Part shown: positions 18,669 to 29,201 of the stretch, piece by piece
Layout: each line of letters opens with the position of its first letter
How positions within the stretch are numbered: the stretch's first letter is position 1
NCBI GenBank assembly: GCA_023432805.1
Contig: JAEYUG010000093.1
Location: 6,727 to 70,726, forward strand
Source: Bacteroidota bacterium
GTDB lineage: Bacteria; Bacteroidota; Ignavibacteria; SZUA-365
Direction: 5' to 3'
Length of the DNA: 64,000 nt
Notes under the pieces: generated by a model
What the model saw: the letters and a program-made list of their open reading frames with translations, nothing else
Told to the model about the DNA's origin: nothing
The model's database searches: none
Translations under genes and position numbers: made by a program

Positions 18669-21605
18669 ATGCACAAGCGAAGTACAAAAACCCGAACGAA
18701 AGAGATATTCATCGAAGAAACTGGACAATTAGAAATCATTGACAAGTCACTGGAACAGGAAGTCCTTGAAGAGAATAATAAGCCTGTTGAGTGCCTTGGG
18801 TCGACTTTCCCGAACGACGAGGAGCGGCGGAAGCATTTCCTCGGCATCCTGCGCGAGAAGCTAAAGGACCCAGAGTTCCGCAAGATCGAGGGATTCCCCA
18901 TCGGCTCGGACGAGGACATCATGGCGCTCTCCGACCCGCCGTACTACACTGCCTGCCCAAATCCGTTCATTGCCGACTTCATCAAGAATTTCGGCAAGCC
19001 CTACGATCCGAGCAAGCCATACAGCCGTGAACCGTTCGCTACGGATGTGAGCGAGGGCAAAAACGACCCGATCTACAACGCCCACTCCTATCACACCAAG
19101 GTTCCGCACAAAGCCATCATGCGGTACATACTGCACTACACAGAGCCGGGGGACGTGGTTTTCGATGGATTTTGCGGGACAGGGATGACGGGCGTAGCTG
19201 CCAAGCTTTGCGGAGATCGAAGCGCGGTTTCATCCCTCGGGTATCCAGTAACCCAGGATGGAAGAATCTTGGGTGAGGACAAGCAGCCGATCTCTCGGTG
19301 TGGAGATCGTGTTTCCGTCCTGAATGACCTGTCGCCCGCTGCCACATTGATTGCCGCTGGGTACAACGTCACAACTGATTCGAAGGGGTTTGCGCGACTC
19401 GCCAAGAAGCTATTAGACAAATTCAACGCTGAATACGGATGGATGTACGAGACGCGTGACGCCAAGACCGGCGCGACTTGTCCGATTGATTTCACCATCT
19501 GGTCGGAGGTTTTTTCCTGCCCCCATTGCACCGGTGAACTGGAGTTTTGGAACTTAGCCTGGGATGAAGAATCGGGAACGTTAGCCGATCAGCCCATCTG
19601 TACGCACTGCTCTGCCGAGGTATCCAAACGCGATCTCGTCAGGCGCACCACCACCTATTACGACAAGGTGGTAAAGGCTACCCGGACGCGTCAGGTGTTG
19701 CGTCCGGTTGAGATTCGATACCAACATCAGGGGACGAAGAAGAGCAAGAAACCTGACAAGGACGATCTCGCATCCCTTGAGAAAATTGAAAGGCTGATCG
19801 AGTCCATTGAGTACCCGACGGAATTGATGATGTTTGTGCCGGAGGGGGAAGAATGGGGCGACCTCTATCGCGGATATCACGAGGGGATCAGCCGAGCACA
19901 CGATTTTCATTTGCCGCGCCAGCTCGTGGCGTTCTCTCTGCTCTGGCGAATGGCCGATGATCTGCCCAAAGAGGAGATGAAGCGGCTCTGGCGCTTCACG
20001 CTGCAGAGCGTCGTCGTGAGTTTTACACGCCGGAATAGGTTCCTGAAGAACGCCTATTCCCAGGTGAACCGTGCTCTCAGCGGCACACTCTATATCGGTT
20101 CGACCGTCAGCGAGCCGAGTCCGACCTATGTACTGACCGGCAAGATCAAGAGATTCAGGGGAGCCATTCCAAAGGGCGGCTCTGCCATAGCACTAACCAC
20201 GCAGTCTCTTGCCTCAGTGCTGATCCCTGAAAGCTCGGTCGATTATGTTTTTATCGACCCTCCCTTCGGCGACAACCTGCCCTACGCCGAGCTCAATTTC
20301 TTATGGGAGGCATGGCTGCGTGTGTTCACGAACTCGGGGCAGGATGCAGTTGTCAGCGGCAAGCAGCGGAAAGACTTGGCCGTCTACGCGAACATGATGA
20401 CGGACTGCCTGAAACTGGTTTATCGCGTCCTCAAACCGGGCCGATGGGTGACGGTCGAGTTTCACAATTCCAAGAATGCAGTCTGGACCGCCATTCAGGA
20501 GGCTTTGGGGCGTGCGGGCTTCATCATTGCCGATGTCAGCGTGCTTGATAAGGGGATGAAGACCAAGAAGCAGATGCATGCCAAGGCTGTCGATAAAGAC
20601 CTCGTAATCTCCGCCTACAAACCGAACGGTGGTCTCGAAAAGCGATTCCAACTCCAGGCTGGAACCGAAGAGGGGCTGTGGGATTTCATCCGCACCCACC
20701 TTCGGCAACTTCCCGTGTTCATCGTCAAAGGCGGGTTCGGACAAATGATAGCAGAGCGACAACAAGTGCTGTTGTTCGACCGCATGGTAGCCTTCCATGT
20801 ACAACGCGGAGTCAGTGTGCCTCTTTCTGCGGGCGACTTTTACAAGGGATTGGCCCAGCGCTTCCCCGAACGCGAGGGTATGTATTTCCTGACGGAACAG
20901 GTTGCCGAATACGAACGGAAGCGGATGACATCGCGTGAACTGCTGCAACTCGACCTCTTCGTGTCAGACGAAGCCTCAGCCATCCAATGGCTCAAGCAGC
21001 AAATCGTCAGAAAGCCCCAGACCTTCCAGGAACTCCAGCCGCAGTTCATGCGAGAGACTCAAGGCGGCTGGCAAAAGTACGAAAAGCCGCTGGAGCTCTC
21101 CGCGCTTCTCGAACAGAACTTCCTCCGTTACGACGGCAAAGGCGAGGTGCCGAACCAGATTCACAGTTACCTCTCCACGAATTTCAAAGAACTCCGGAAC
21201 CTGCCCAAGGAGGACGAGAGTCTCAGGGCAAAGGGCAAGGACCGATGGTATGTGCCAGACCCGAACAAAGCCGGAGACTTGGAGAAGCTGCGCGAGAGAG
21301 CTCTGCTCAAAGAGTTCTGGGAATACATGCCACCTGGTTACAAACCTGAGAAGCCCGAGTCCAATGAAGGTTACCTTCCCGGCCTTGAGCCAAACGTGGC
21401 GCGAGCGCCACGAGGAAAGAAAATGAAAGTCATTCGCCTTGAAGCAGTCCGGGCCGGTTTCAAGCTTTGCTGGCAGAACCGTGACTATCGTACCATAATC
21501 GCAGTCGCACAACGTATTCCCGAGAGTGTTCTCGAGGAGGATCCGAAGTTGCTCATGTGGTATGATCAGGCTGTGACGCGGTCCGGAGACGAGAGAAATG
21601 CTTGA
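18669..21605 (+). CDS. pglXI: BREX type 3 adenine-specific DNA methyltransferase PglXI
   Basis: 978 aa. The SAM-binding motif I is VFDGFCGTGMTGVAA (about residues 160-174), and the catalytic motif IV is DPPFGDNLPYAELNF (near residue 530), an N6-adenine methyltransferase (DPPF/Y) signature. Two CxxC pairs (CPHC near 285, CTHC near 310) predict a zinc ribbon within the domain. The C-terminal half has no enzyme motif and probably recognises DNA or binds partners. In BREX the methyltransferase marks host DNA at a non-palindromic site. Its stop overlaps the SIR2 gene start by 8 nt. The N-terminal 40 residues are charged and AT-rich compared with the rest. Confidence 0.92.
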   Translation: MHKRSTKTRTKEIFIEETGQLEIIDKSLEQEVLEENNKPVECLGSTFPNDEERRKHFLGILREKLKDPEFRKIEGFPIGSDEDIMALSDPPYYTACPNPFIADFIKNFGKPYDPSKPYSREPFATDVSEGKNDPIYNAHSYHTKVPHKAIMRYILHYTEPGDVVFDGFCGTGMTGVAAKLCGDRSAVSSLGYPVTQDGRILGEDKQPISRCGDRVSVLNDLSPAATLIAAGYNVTTDSKGFARLAKKLLDKFNAEYGWMYETRDAKTGATCPIDFTIWSEVFSCPHCTGELEFWNLAWDEESGTLADQPICTHCSAEVSKRDLVRRTTTYYDKVVKATRTRQVLRPVEIRYQHQGTKKSKKPDKDDLASLEKIERLIESIEYPTELMMFVPEGEEWGDLYRGYHEGISRAHDFHLPRQLVAFSLLWRMADDLPKEEMKRLWRFTLQSVVVSFTRRNRFLKNAYSQVNRALSGTLYIGSTVSEPSPTYVLTGKIKRFRGAIPKGGSAIALTTQSLASVLIPESSVDYVFIDPPFGDNLPYAELNFLWEAWLRVFTNSGQDAVVSGKQRKDLAVYANMMTDCLKLVYRVLKPGRWVTVEFHNSKNAVWTAIQEALGRAGFIIADVSVLDKGMKTKKQMHAKAVDKDLVISAYKPNGGLEKRFQLQAGTEEGLWDFIRTHLRQLPVFIVKGGFGQMIAERQQVLLFDRMVAFHVQRGVSVPLSAGDFYKGLAQRFPEREGMYFLTEQVAEYERKRMTSRELLQLDLFVSDEASAIQWLKQQIVRKPQTFQELQPQFMRETQGGWQKYEKPLELSALLEQNFLRYDGKGEVPNQIHSYLSTNFKELRNLPKEDESLRAKGKDRWYVPDPNKAGDLEKLRERALLKEFWEYMPPGYKPEKPESNEGYLPGLEPNVARAPRGKKMKVIRLEAVRAGFKLCWQNRDYRTIIAVAQRIPESVLEEDPKLLMWYDQAVTRSGDERNA

Positions 21606-24354
21606 TCGACGATTGGTTCGCGCGATAAATCGTGGTCGCTGTTTCGCGCTGGTCGGATCCGGACCTTCCTCCGAGATCGGATACCCGTCATGGCACAAGC
21701 TTGCCGAAGAAACATATAAGGCGCTCGTGGAGAATGGTGTCGATACGGACACCGCATCATACGAAACGTATCTGAAGGAACGGAAGTATCCTGAACTATT
21801 CCGACAAGCCGAGGTGGATATCGGGGGTCGGGATGCGCTCGTTAACCTCTTAAAGGACCTGTTGCGCCCTTCTGCCCGCAACCGCGGACACCTCTATGAA
21901 ACGCTCAGCAATTGGCCATTCGCCTGCTACTTGACCACCAACTATGATGACGAGCTGTTTCAGTACCTTTCTAACGTGGGCGTGCATTTCACGGTGCACC
22001 GGAACCGCAGGGAGGATTTTTACCCAATGCGCGACGGCGCAAGCCACCTCATTCAGAAGCTGCACTCCGACCTTGACCACCCGAATGAGGTTGTGATCAC
22101 TTCGACTGATTACAGGCGGCTGTATCTCGACTCCGAGGGTCAGTACTTCACGGACAAACTGCGCCAGGTTTTGGAGATGTTTGACGTCTTCATCATAGGG
22201 CATAGTCTTTCTGACCCGGACCTTGACCATATTCTGCAGCTTGCTCGACGCACAGCAAGTCCGGAACATCCTATCTACATGATCGGGACGGGTTTCACGA
22301 GGGCTGACGAGCGTGAGTACCTGGAGAAATACAATATTGTTCTCGTCCAGTACTCGAACGAGGACGGCACGCATAGGGAACTGCGTCGTCTATTGGCTAC
22401 CGCAGGTCGGTTTATCGTCCCACGACAACACCGCAGAGAGCGAGACGGAGTTATTGATAGACCTGTAGAGGAAGTTGAATCTGCCGTAGCGCTATTCCTT
22501 TATCGGCGGCTCAGGCAAGCTCCGGCAACAGAGAGTATGTCTCCTCTCTTACTTTCTGGGCTTGAGCGGAAGGGCATGGATGGATTCAGCCTGGATGAGT
22601 TGTTTGGCCTGCCGGGTTTGCAGGCATTGGCTAATAAGGGCAGTATGTTCAATGAAGCGGCGGTCACGACCTTGCGCAAGCTTGTCACCGATGGTCTTGT
22701 CAGCGTGACGTCTGAAAGGTATTCAATCACCGAACTCGGACGCTCGCAGGTTGACGAAAGCCGGGCTGTGAGGAACACAGAGAGGGACCAAGCATACGGT
22801 CAGTTCGGAGTTGTACTCAAGGCAGCATGCGATTCCGCAACCGTGGAGGAGGTCGAACAATGTCAAAGTCTTGCTGAGAGAGCCCTTGTTGCGAGCTTTG
22901 CCAGCCGGGGACTCACAATCGCGAACAAGGTCTTTACCGGTCACACCGCAAACCCGGAGGAACTGTCAGATATTTTCGGAGTCGTTTCTGAAGTAGCGGT
23001 CGAGATTAAGCGTATGGACGTCAGGGCTGCCTTTGTGGAGGCGATGCACCGCTTCCTTGTTGAACCAAACGCACCGCAACGGAATTATATCGCCTCCATC
23101 TCTCAAGGCTACTTTTTGTATCATCTTCTTGGAATGGACCCGAGGTGCTCACAGCTGCGACGGGACATATTCAGGCGGACTCTATGGCTGTGCGATTCAA
23201 GCGTGCTTTTACCCTGGACTGCCATCGGTTGCAGCAACCATGAATATGCTTCAGAGCTGTTTCGGATGCTTGCCCAAGCCGAAGCCACCCTTTACACTAC
23301 ACCGAAGCTTCTGCGGGAGACTTGGGAACATTTTAAATGGGCTGTGAGCTTTGTAAGGAGACATGGGGTCGACTCTTCGGAGTTCTTGCACGCGGCGTTG
23401 AACAAGGGCAGCTTTAAGCAGAACCTCTTTCTTGACGGTTATGTAAGGTGGAGTGCGGAAGGAAAGGTGGGGCCCTTCGCTGAATATCTTGATCTTGTCT
23501 GTCCAAAGGGTATCGATCGGAGCTCATTTGAGGCGCGTATCGTAAACGCAGGCGTTCGTATCATTACCCCGTCGGATGTCGACGGGTATGAGACTGAGGA
23601 TTTAGAGGATATTAGGGATGCCAAGGCCAAAGTCAAGACTGAACGACTGTCTAACGGGACATATCGTTCTGAGCTTCAGATCGAGTCGGAAGGGGAAATA
23701 TGGGTGCTTGTGAAGCACTTGAGGACCGGAAAGTACACCTTGCCCGACTTTGCTGGCCGATTGGAAAAGGTATACTTCCTATCGCTGAGCAGGATGTTGG
23801 ATAGAGTATTTCAACCAGAAGCGGTCGCCACATGGACACCAGAGGCCGTCTACAGATACATGGCGGCCTTACCTGAAAGCCAGATGAACCCCGACCTACT
23901 CCAACAGTGCATGCTGCATGAGTACTACTATGCGGGGATATCGTTCATTGACAGAGATCGGTACTTGCGCTTTTTCGGGCCGAGTGTAGATGCGGCCAAG
24001 GCCTCCTTCGAACAGGAGAGGAGCAAATACATCGCAGAGATGGAAGGGGAGCACGCTAGGGATCTCGACGAGGCGTTTGAACGAACCCCTGATCTTGAAA
24101 AGCCCTTCTTTGTGGCTCAAATGGGCTGGCGTGTTGCAGAACGAGCACAGCAGTTGGAGGATGCGGCAAAGAAGCGTGCTGCTGAGGCTGAGGCGTTGGT
24201 CAAGCAACTCAAATCTGAAAAGGACAGGGCATGGAAAACACGAGAAAAGAATAGGCAAGAACAGGAAGCAGCGACTCTCCGGAACCTTCAAGATCCTAAG
24301 CATGTCCGCAAGCGCCTGAAACAGGCCAAGAAGCGCAAAAGAAAGCAGAAATAG
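21598..24354 (+). CDS. SIR2-like (NADase-type) protein embedded in BREX operon
   Basis: 918 aa. Residues 1-270 form a SIR2-like NAD-binding fold: LVGSGPSSEIGYPSW (glycine-rich loop, about 18-32), TTNYDD with N115, LHSDLDH with H156, and IIGHSLSDPDLDHIL. N and H match the catalytic pair of bacterial SIR2 NADases such as those of Thoeris, DSR and SIR2-Ago systems. About 500 residues of helical sensor-like sequence with a winged-helix-like patch (near 365-395) follow. The end is a Lys/Glu-rich coiled coil finishing in KKRKRKQK, possibly binding nucleic acid. The gene overlaps pglXI by 8 nt and is 1 nt from brxHII, so it is a full member of the operon. It is not one of the six standard type 3 BREX genes. 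Lower GC than brxC and brxHII points to later acquisition. NAD depletion as a back-up abortive response is inference. Confidence 0.88.
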   Translation: MLDRRLVRAINRGRCFALVGSGPSSEIGYPSWHKLAEETYKALVENGVDTDTASYETYLKERKYPELFRQAEVDIGGRDALVNLLKDLLRPSARNRGHLYETLSNWPFACYLTTNYDDELFQYLSNVGVHFTVHRNRREDFYPMRDGASHLIQKLHSDLDHPNEVVITSTDYRRLYLDSEGQYFTDKLRQVLEMFDVFIIGHSLSDPDLDHILQLARRTASPEHPIYMIGTGFTRADEREYLEKYNIVLVQYSNEDGTHRELRRLLATAGRFIVPRQHRRERDGVIDRPVEEVESAVALFLYRRLRQAPATESMSPLLLSGLERKGMDGFSLDELFGLPGLQALANKGSMFNEAAVTTLRKLVTDGLVSVTSERYSITELGRSQVDESRAVRNTERDQAYGQFGVVLKAACDSATVEEVEQCQSLAERALVASFASRGLTIANKVFTGHTANPEELSDIFGVVSEVAVEIKRMDVRAAFVEAMHRFLVEPNAPQRNYIASISQGYFLYHLLGMDPRCSQLRRDIFRRTLWLCDSSVLLPWTAIGCSNHEYASELFRMLAQAEATLYTTPKLLRETWEHFKWAVSFVRRHGVDSSEFLHAALNKGSFKQNLFLDGYVRWSAEGKVGPFAEYLDLVCPKGIDRSSFEARIVNAGVRIITPSDVDGYETEDLEDIRDAKAKVKTERLSNGTYRSELQIESEGEIWVLVKHLRTGKYTLPDFAGRLEKVYFLSLSRMLDRVFQPEAVATWTPEAVYRYMAALPESQMNPDLLQQCMLHEYYYAGISFIDRDRYLRFFGPSVDAAKASFEQERSKYIAEMEGEHARDLDEAFERTPDLEKPFFVAQMGWRVAERAQQLEDAAKKRAAEAEALVKQLKSEKDRAWKTREKNRQEQEAATLRNLQDPKHVRKRLKQAKKRKRKQK

Positions 24355-24355
24355 A

Positions 24356-27202
24356 ATGCTGTATTCTGGCTCCTGGGCATATACCGTAGACTACGGAGAA
24401 ATTTGTCAGGTCATCGAAGCCCAGACGCTCTGGGGTGAGGCGACCTTCCGCGTCTGGTTGCCCGGTCGCGACTCCGTAGTCCGAATCCCGGCTTCCAGGC
24501 TCAAGTCCCTGGAGAGCGCTTATACTGGCTCACTAGACGATATCGCCTATATCGCTGCTGCCGCGCGGGTAGCCGACGCCTTGACCCAGGACGTCCTGCT
24601 CGCGCCCATCGAGTCCTCCGTCATCCCGCTGCCGCACCAGATTCGTGCACTTTCCCGCGCCATCACCAACGACCGCGTGCGTTATCTGCTGGCGGACGAG
24701 GTCGGCTTGGGTAAGACCATCGAGGCCGGGCTCATCATGCGAGAGCTCAAGCTCCGTGGGCTGATCACGCGAACGCTTGTGATCGCCCCAAAGGGATTGG
24801 TGAGCCAGTGGGTCACCGAGATGCGCTTTCACTTCGGAGAGACCTTCCAACTCGTGCTTCCCGAGGACATCAAGACATTGAAACGGATCGTCCCGATGGC
24901 GGGCCCGAGAAACGGCGAAAAAGGCAATTCCGAATTGGAGGTTCTGCCCGCCAATGCCTGGCAGATGTTCTCCCAGGTGGTCGTGCCGATGGACTCGGTC
25001 AAGCCTCTGGACAAGCGGCGCGGTTGGAGCGCGGCCCAGGTGAGCGAGTACAATCGGGAGCGGTTCGAGGACCTGATCTCCGCCGGCTGGGACCTGGTCA
25101 TCGTGGACGAAGCGCACCGTCTCGGTGGCAGCACCGATCAAGTAGCCCGATTCAAGTTGGGCCAGGGCCTGGCCGAGGCTGCGCCATATTTCCTGATGCT
25201 CTCGGCCACCCCGCACCAGGGTAAGACCGACGCCTTTCATCGGCTAGTTTCCCTGATCGACGCCCAGGAGTTCCCCGACGTCGGCAGTGTCACCCGCGAG
25301 CGGGTCCAGCCGCATATCATCCGCACCGAGAAGCGCCGCGCCATTGATGCCAATGGGAAGCCTCTATTTAGACCTCGGCACACGCAGCTTAGCCCTGTCT
25401 CCTGGGAGGAGCGGCATCGCAATCAGCAACTGCTTTACGACACGGTCACCGAATACGTCCGCGAAGGTTACAACCAGGCGATGCGGGAGAAGCGGAGCTA
25501 CATCGGTTTTCTATTGATCCTAATGCAACGTCTGGTGGTGTCCAGCACAAGCGCCATCCGCACCACTCTTGAAAGGCGACTCGAGGCACTCGCCGCACCC
25601 CACGAGCAACTGAATCTCTTCCCTGCCATGACCGAAGAGGAGTGGGAAGAGTTGGACGGTGAGGAGCAAATCGACGTGCTACTCCGCACCCGTCTCAAGG
25701 CGCTGAAAAACGAGCGCGCGGAGGTAAAGCTGTTGCTGGAGGCTGCGGCCCGATGCGAGCAGATCGGACCGGACGCGAAGGCCGAAGCGCTGCTCGATTG
25801 GCTCTACCGCCTCCAATCCGAGGAGAGCGACCCGGAGCTCAAGGCCCTAGTGTTCACCGAATTTGTCCCTACTCAGGAGATGTTGCGTCGATTCCTGACC
25901 GAGCGCGGGTTCTCGGTCGTATGTCTCAACGGCTCCATGGACATGGTAGAACGTAAGCGAGTCCAGGAGACGTTCGCCAAGGATGTACGCATTCTAATCT
26001 CCACCGACGCCGGCGGGGAGGGTTTGAACCTCCAGTTCTGCCACGTGGTGATCAACTACGACATCCCCTGGAACCCGATGCGGCTCGAACAGCGGATCGG
26101 TAGGGTGGATCGTATCGGCCAGGCCCACGCGGTTCGCGCGGTCAACTTCGTCTTCGAAGGCTCTGTCGAGCATCGGGTCTGTGAGGTTCTGGAGCAGAAG
26201 CTCACCGTCATTTTCGAGGAGTTCGGCATCGACAAGACCGGCGACGTGCTTGACTCGGCCCAAGCGAACCACATGTTCGAAGAGATGTATGTCGAGGCGA
26301 TACTCAATCCCGAAAAGGTGGAGGGATCCGTGGAGAGCGTGGTCGCCCGCTTGCAGGAGCAGGCCCGCGATGCGCGCACGACCGCATCCGTCCTTGGCGC
26401 AACTGAGGACTTGGAGCCTGGCGAAGCCCAGCGGCTACTAACCCACCCCTTGCCCCATTGGGTCGAGCGCATGACCGTGAGCTACCTAAAGGCGCATGGC
26501 GGCAAGGCCGAAAGGAGAAACCAGGGTTGGAACATCACCTGGCCCGACGGCGAGATCTATGAGAATGTGGTCTTCACCGGCAAGGAAGCCGAGAGACTTC
26601 CGGCCGCCCGGCATCTTACCCTAGAAGAGCCGAAGGTCCGCGACCTAGCGATGCGGATCCCACGTTTCGCGCCGGGCCAGCCGATCCCCATCGTGTCGAT
26701 CCCAGGTCTCGCCGAGGAAGTTCAGGGTGTCTGGTCCTTGTGGCGGATCGCAATTGCCACCATGGAGTGGCATCGTCGAAGGATCATGCCTCTATTCTTG
26801 GCCGACAACGGCATGGTCTATATGCCGACGGCCAGACACGTGTGGGACCAACTCCTCATGGCAAGCACACACGTCCGGTCAGTGATGGAGACCTCGGTCA
26901 CGCACGTTGCCTTTGAGAAGTTGCAGAACGCCGCTGAAGAACACGGGAAGCCTATCTACGAAGTGCTTGTGCAAGAGCACCGGGGCCGCATCTCACGCGA
27001 GCGCGTGAAGGCCGACTACGCATTTGCCGCGCGCCGCAAGACCGTCGAGCGGATCGGCCTGCCCCAGGTCCGCAACTATCGACTGAACCTCCTCTCGCAG
27101 GAAGAGCGGAGGTTCCAGGAGCAGCTCGATCAGAAGGCCCATGCCTATCCCGAAATGGTTCCGCTGCTTGTGATTCGGGTGGAGGGCGGTAACCATGAGT
27201 AG
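24356..27202 (+). CDS. brxHII: BREX type 3 SNF2-like helicase BrxHII
   Basis: 948 aa. Helicase motifs in order: ADEVGLGKTIEAG (Walker A, about residue 120), IVDEAHRL (DEAH box, about 250), LSATPHQGKTDAF (motif III), then a C-terminal RecA fold with LISTDAGGEGLNLQ and QRIGRVDRIGQ (motifs V and VI). This is the SF2/SNF2-type helicase assigned as BrxHII in type 3 BREX. A related enzyme, DrmD, occurs in DISARM, but brxC and pglZ nearby decide for BREX. The stop overlaps the pglZ start by 8 nt. The role of the helicase in phage exclusion is not known in detail. Confidence 0.92.
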   Translation: MLYSGSWAYTVDYGEICQVIEAQTLWGEATFRVWLPGRDSVVRIPASRLKSLESAYTGSLDDIAYIAAAARVADALTQDVLLAPIESSVIPLPHQIRALSRAITNDRVRYLLADEVGLGKTIEAGLIMRELKLRGLITRTLVIAPKGLVSQWVTEMRFHFGETFQLVLPEDIKTLKRIVPMAGPRNGEKGNSELEVLPANAWQMFSQVVVPMDSVKPLDKRRGWSAAQVSEYNRERFEDLISAGWDLVIVDEAHRLGGSTDQVARFKLGQGLAEAAPYFLMLSATPHQGKTDAFHRLVSLIDAQEFPDVGSVTRERVQPHIIRTEKRRAIDANGKPLFRPRHTQLSPVSWEERHRNQQLLYDTVTEYVREGYNQAMREKRSYIGFLLILMQRLVVSSTSAIRTTLERRLEALAAPHEQLNLFPAMTEEEWEELDGEEQIDVLLRTRLKALKNERAEVKLLLEAAARCEQIGPDAKAEALLDWLYRLQSEESDPELKALVFTEFVPTQEMLRRFLTERGFSVVCLNGSMDMVERKRVQETFAKDVRILISTDAGGEGLNLQFCHVVINYDIPWNPMRLEQRIGRVDRIGQAHAVRAVNFVFEGSVEHRVCEVLEQKLTVIFEEFGIDKTGDVLDSAQANHMFEEMYVEAILNPEKVEGSVESVVARLQEQARDARTTASVLGATEDLEPGEAQRLLTHPLPHWVERMTVSYLKAHGGKAERRNQGWNITWPDGEIYENVVFTGKEAERLPAARHLTLEEPKVRDLAMRIPRFAPGQPIPIVSIPGLAEEVQGVWSLWRIAIATMEWHRRRIMPLFLADNGMVYMPTARHVWDQLLMASTHVRSVMETSVTHVAFEKLQNAAEEHGKPIYEVLVQEHRGRISRERVKADYAFAARRKTVERIGLPQVRNYRLNLLSQEERRFQEQLDQKAHAYPEMVPLLVIRVEGGNHE

Positions 27203-29201
27203 CTGGCGCGATCAAATCCTGAAAGAATTCACTCCGAAGGTCGCCCGACTCACCCTGGTGGCCGATCCGGACGGACTTCTCCTTGAAGAAGGGATTCTCG
27301 AAGGTGTCCGCGAGCGTGGATTCGAGCTGATCCCGTTTGAAGACCACATCGCATTCCGTTACGCCTACGAGTCGAAGTTCCGCTCCCGATGGGACCGCGG
27401 TGAGCACACGGACCTCGTCGTCGCATTGCACTCGCAAGCAAGCGACCTCAGTGGGTTGCCCTATGATCTCCTCCAGGTTGGCCGCAGACTTTCCTTCAAC
27501 CTCGGCGACATCTTTCCGAACCTCGGCTACCCAGTCGTAACTGCCCTGGATCGCGGGGACCTTGATGCCCTGTACGAGGCGCAGAAGAGACATGCCCCCG
27601 GCCAGTTGGGCGACAACGCCACCAAGGAGTTCGCCCTCCGGCACGTCTTTGAAATTGCGCCAGAGCTGGTTAAACAGCCATCGGACCTCCTGCGGGTGCT
27701 GCTCCGCCGTCACTACCGCGGCCAGAGAATCCCGGCTGATCTCGACGGACGGTTCATCCAGCTTCTGCGCCAGAGTAACGTCTTCGACGACTGGCCGCTT
27801 GAAACATTGGTTACGGACCGCGAGGCGTTCTTCGCATTTCTCCAGGAGCGCTGGCCGATCTTTCTCGACCGTGAGGCAGCCAAAGGTACGTACGGTGTTC
27901 GTGAGGATGAGAATCCCTATGGCCTTTCCATGAAAGGACCTATCGAGCTTCCCTTCGACCACCATGACATCCGGGTCTACATCGACAACTTGTTCGTCGA
28001 GGGGGTGCTACACTCAGTTCCGCACAAGCATGCGGACACCTTGTCCAAGACCTGGGTAGGCATCGGTGTTCGAACTGCTCCCATTGAAGACAGGTCCCGT
28101 CGCCTGGGCAAGCTCATCGACAGCCTGGAGGCATCCATTCCGGCCGAGGACGCGAGGCACACGGACTGGTTCCACTTTGCCCGCGGCTGGGCGGAGACGA
28201 TCCTGCTGGCGAACGATCAAGCCGAAGCGATTTCTGAACCGACGGACGAACGTTTCAAGAACTTACAGGCACAGGTGGATGCCGGTTTCGTAGCTTGGCT
28301 ATTCAAACGGTATGCCGGGCTTGTCAACCTGCCACCGGTGCCTCCGGTCATGTTACATCACCTCCCGCGGTTTCTTGCCCGCCAAATCGGAGAAGACCGC
28401 ACCACCAAAGTCGCACTGATTGTTGTGGACGGCCTTGCCTTGGACCAATGGCTGGTAGTCCGCGAAGCACTTGCCTCGAAGCAGCCCGGGCTGCGATTCC
28501 GGGAGCAGGCGGTCTTTGCCTGGATTCCTTCGCTCACCTCCGTCTCGCGCCAGGCAACGTTCGCAGGCAAAGCTCCCATCTTTTTTCCGAACAGCATCCA
28601 GACCACGGACAAGGAGCCCACTCTCTGGGCGCAGTTCTGGGCGGATCAGGGTTTCGCGCCAACCGAGGTCGTCTACATTAAGGGACTGGGCGACGGGAAT
28701 CTTGAAATCGTTTCCGAAGCTCTTTCTCATCCCAGGGCAAGAGTCGCCGGGCTAGTCGTGGACAAGGTCGACAAGATCATGCACGGGATGGAGATGGGTA
28801 CTGCCGGGATGCACAACCAAGTGGGGCAGTGGGCCGCGCAGCCGTACCTGAACAAACTCCTCGATCTGATCTTGGATCGGGGCTTCCGTATCTTTCTGAC
28901 TTCTGATCATGGCAATCTTGAGGCGGATGGTTGCGGTCGTCCATCCGAAGGGGCTGTGGCGGACTTGCGCGGCGAACGAGTCCGCATCTATCCCGACGCA
29001 GCTCTTCGCGGAAAGGTAAAAGAACGATTTCCCGGTGCGCTGGAATGGGGATCCGTTGGTCTCCCCGAGGATTCCCTCGCCCTGTTGGCCCCTGCTCGGC
29101 AAGCATTTATCCAAGAAAGGAAGCGCGTCGTGTGCCATGGTGGCGCATCTATCGAGGAACTCATCGTACCGTTTGTTACAATCCAAAGAAGAGACGATTG
29201 A
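27195..29201 (+). CDS. pglZ: BREX alkaline-phosphatase-superfamily protein PglZ
   Basis: 668 aa. Metal-site motifs of the alkaline phosphatase superfamily are visible in the PglZ arrangement: VALIVVDGLALDQW (about residues 404-417), PSLTSVSRQATF with the likely nucleophile region, and TSDHGNLEADG near 567. PglZ is the signature gene of all BREX types. The N-terminal 390 residues are the BREX-type extension that contacts partners. The start overlaps brxHII and the stop overlaps the brxA start (TGATG), so the whole cluster is translationally coupled. Confidence 0.93.
   Translation: MSSWRDQILKEFTPKVARLTLVADPDGLLLEEGILEGVRERGFELIPFEDHIAFRYAYESKFRSRWDRGEHTDLVVALHSQASDLSGLPYDLLQVGRRLSFNLGDIFPNLGYPVVTALDRGDLDALYEAQKRHAPGQLGDNATKEFALRHVFEIAPELVKQPSDLLRVLLRRHYRGQRIPADLDGRFIQLLRQSNVFDDWPLETLVTDREAFFAFLQERWPIFLDREAAKGTYGVREDENPYGLSMKGPIELPFDHHDIRVYIDNLFVEGVLHSVPHKHADTLSKTWVGIGVRTAPIEDRSRRLGKLIDSLEASIPAEDARHTDWFHFARGWAETILLANDQAEAISEPTDERFKNLQAQVDAGFVAWLFKRYAGLVNLPPVPPVMLHHLPRFLARQIGEDRTTKVALIVVDGLALDQWLVVREALASKQPGLRFREQAVFAWIPSLTSVSRQATFAGKAPIFFPNSIQTTDKEPTLWAQFWADQGFAPTEVVYIKGLGDGNLEIVSEALSHPRARVAGLVVDKVDKIMHGMEMGTAGMHNQVGQWAAQPYLNKLLDLILDRGFRIFLTSDHGNLEADGCGRPSEGAVADLRGERVRIYPDAALRGKVKERFPGALEWGSVGLPEDSLALLAPARQAFIQERKRVVCHGGASIEELIVPFVTIQRRDD

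Noticed and set aside
24356..27202. DISARM helicase DrmD
   Set aside because: Similar helicase class, but brxC, pglZ, brxF and brxA around it define BREX type 3.
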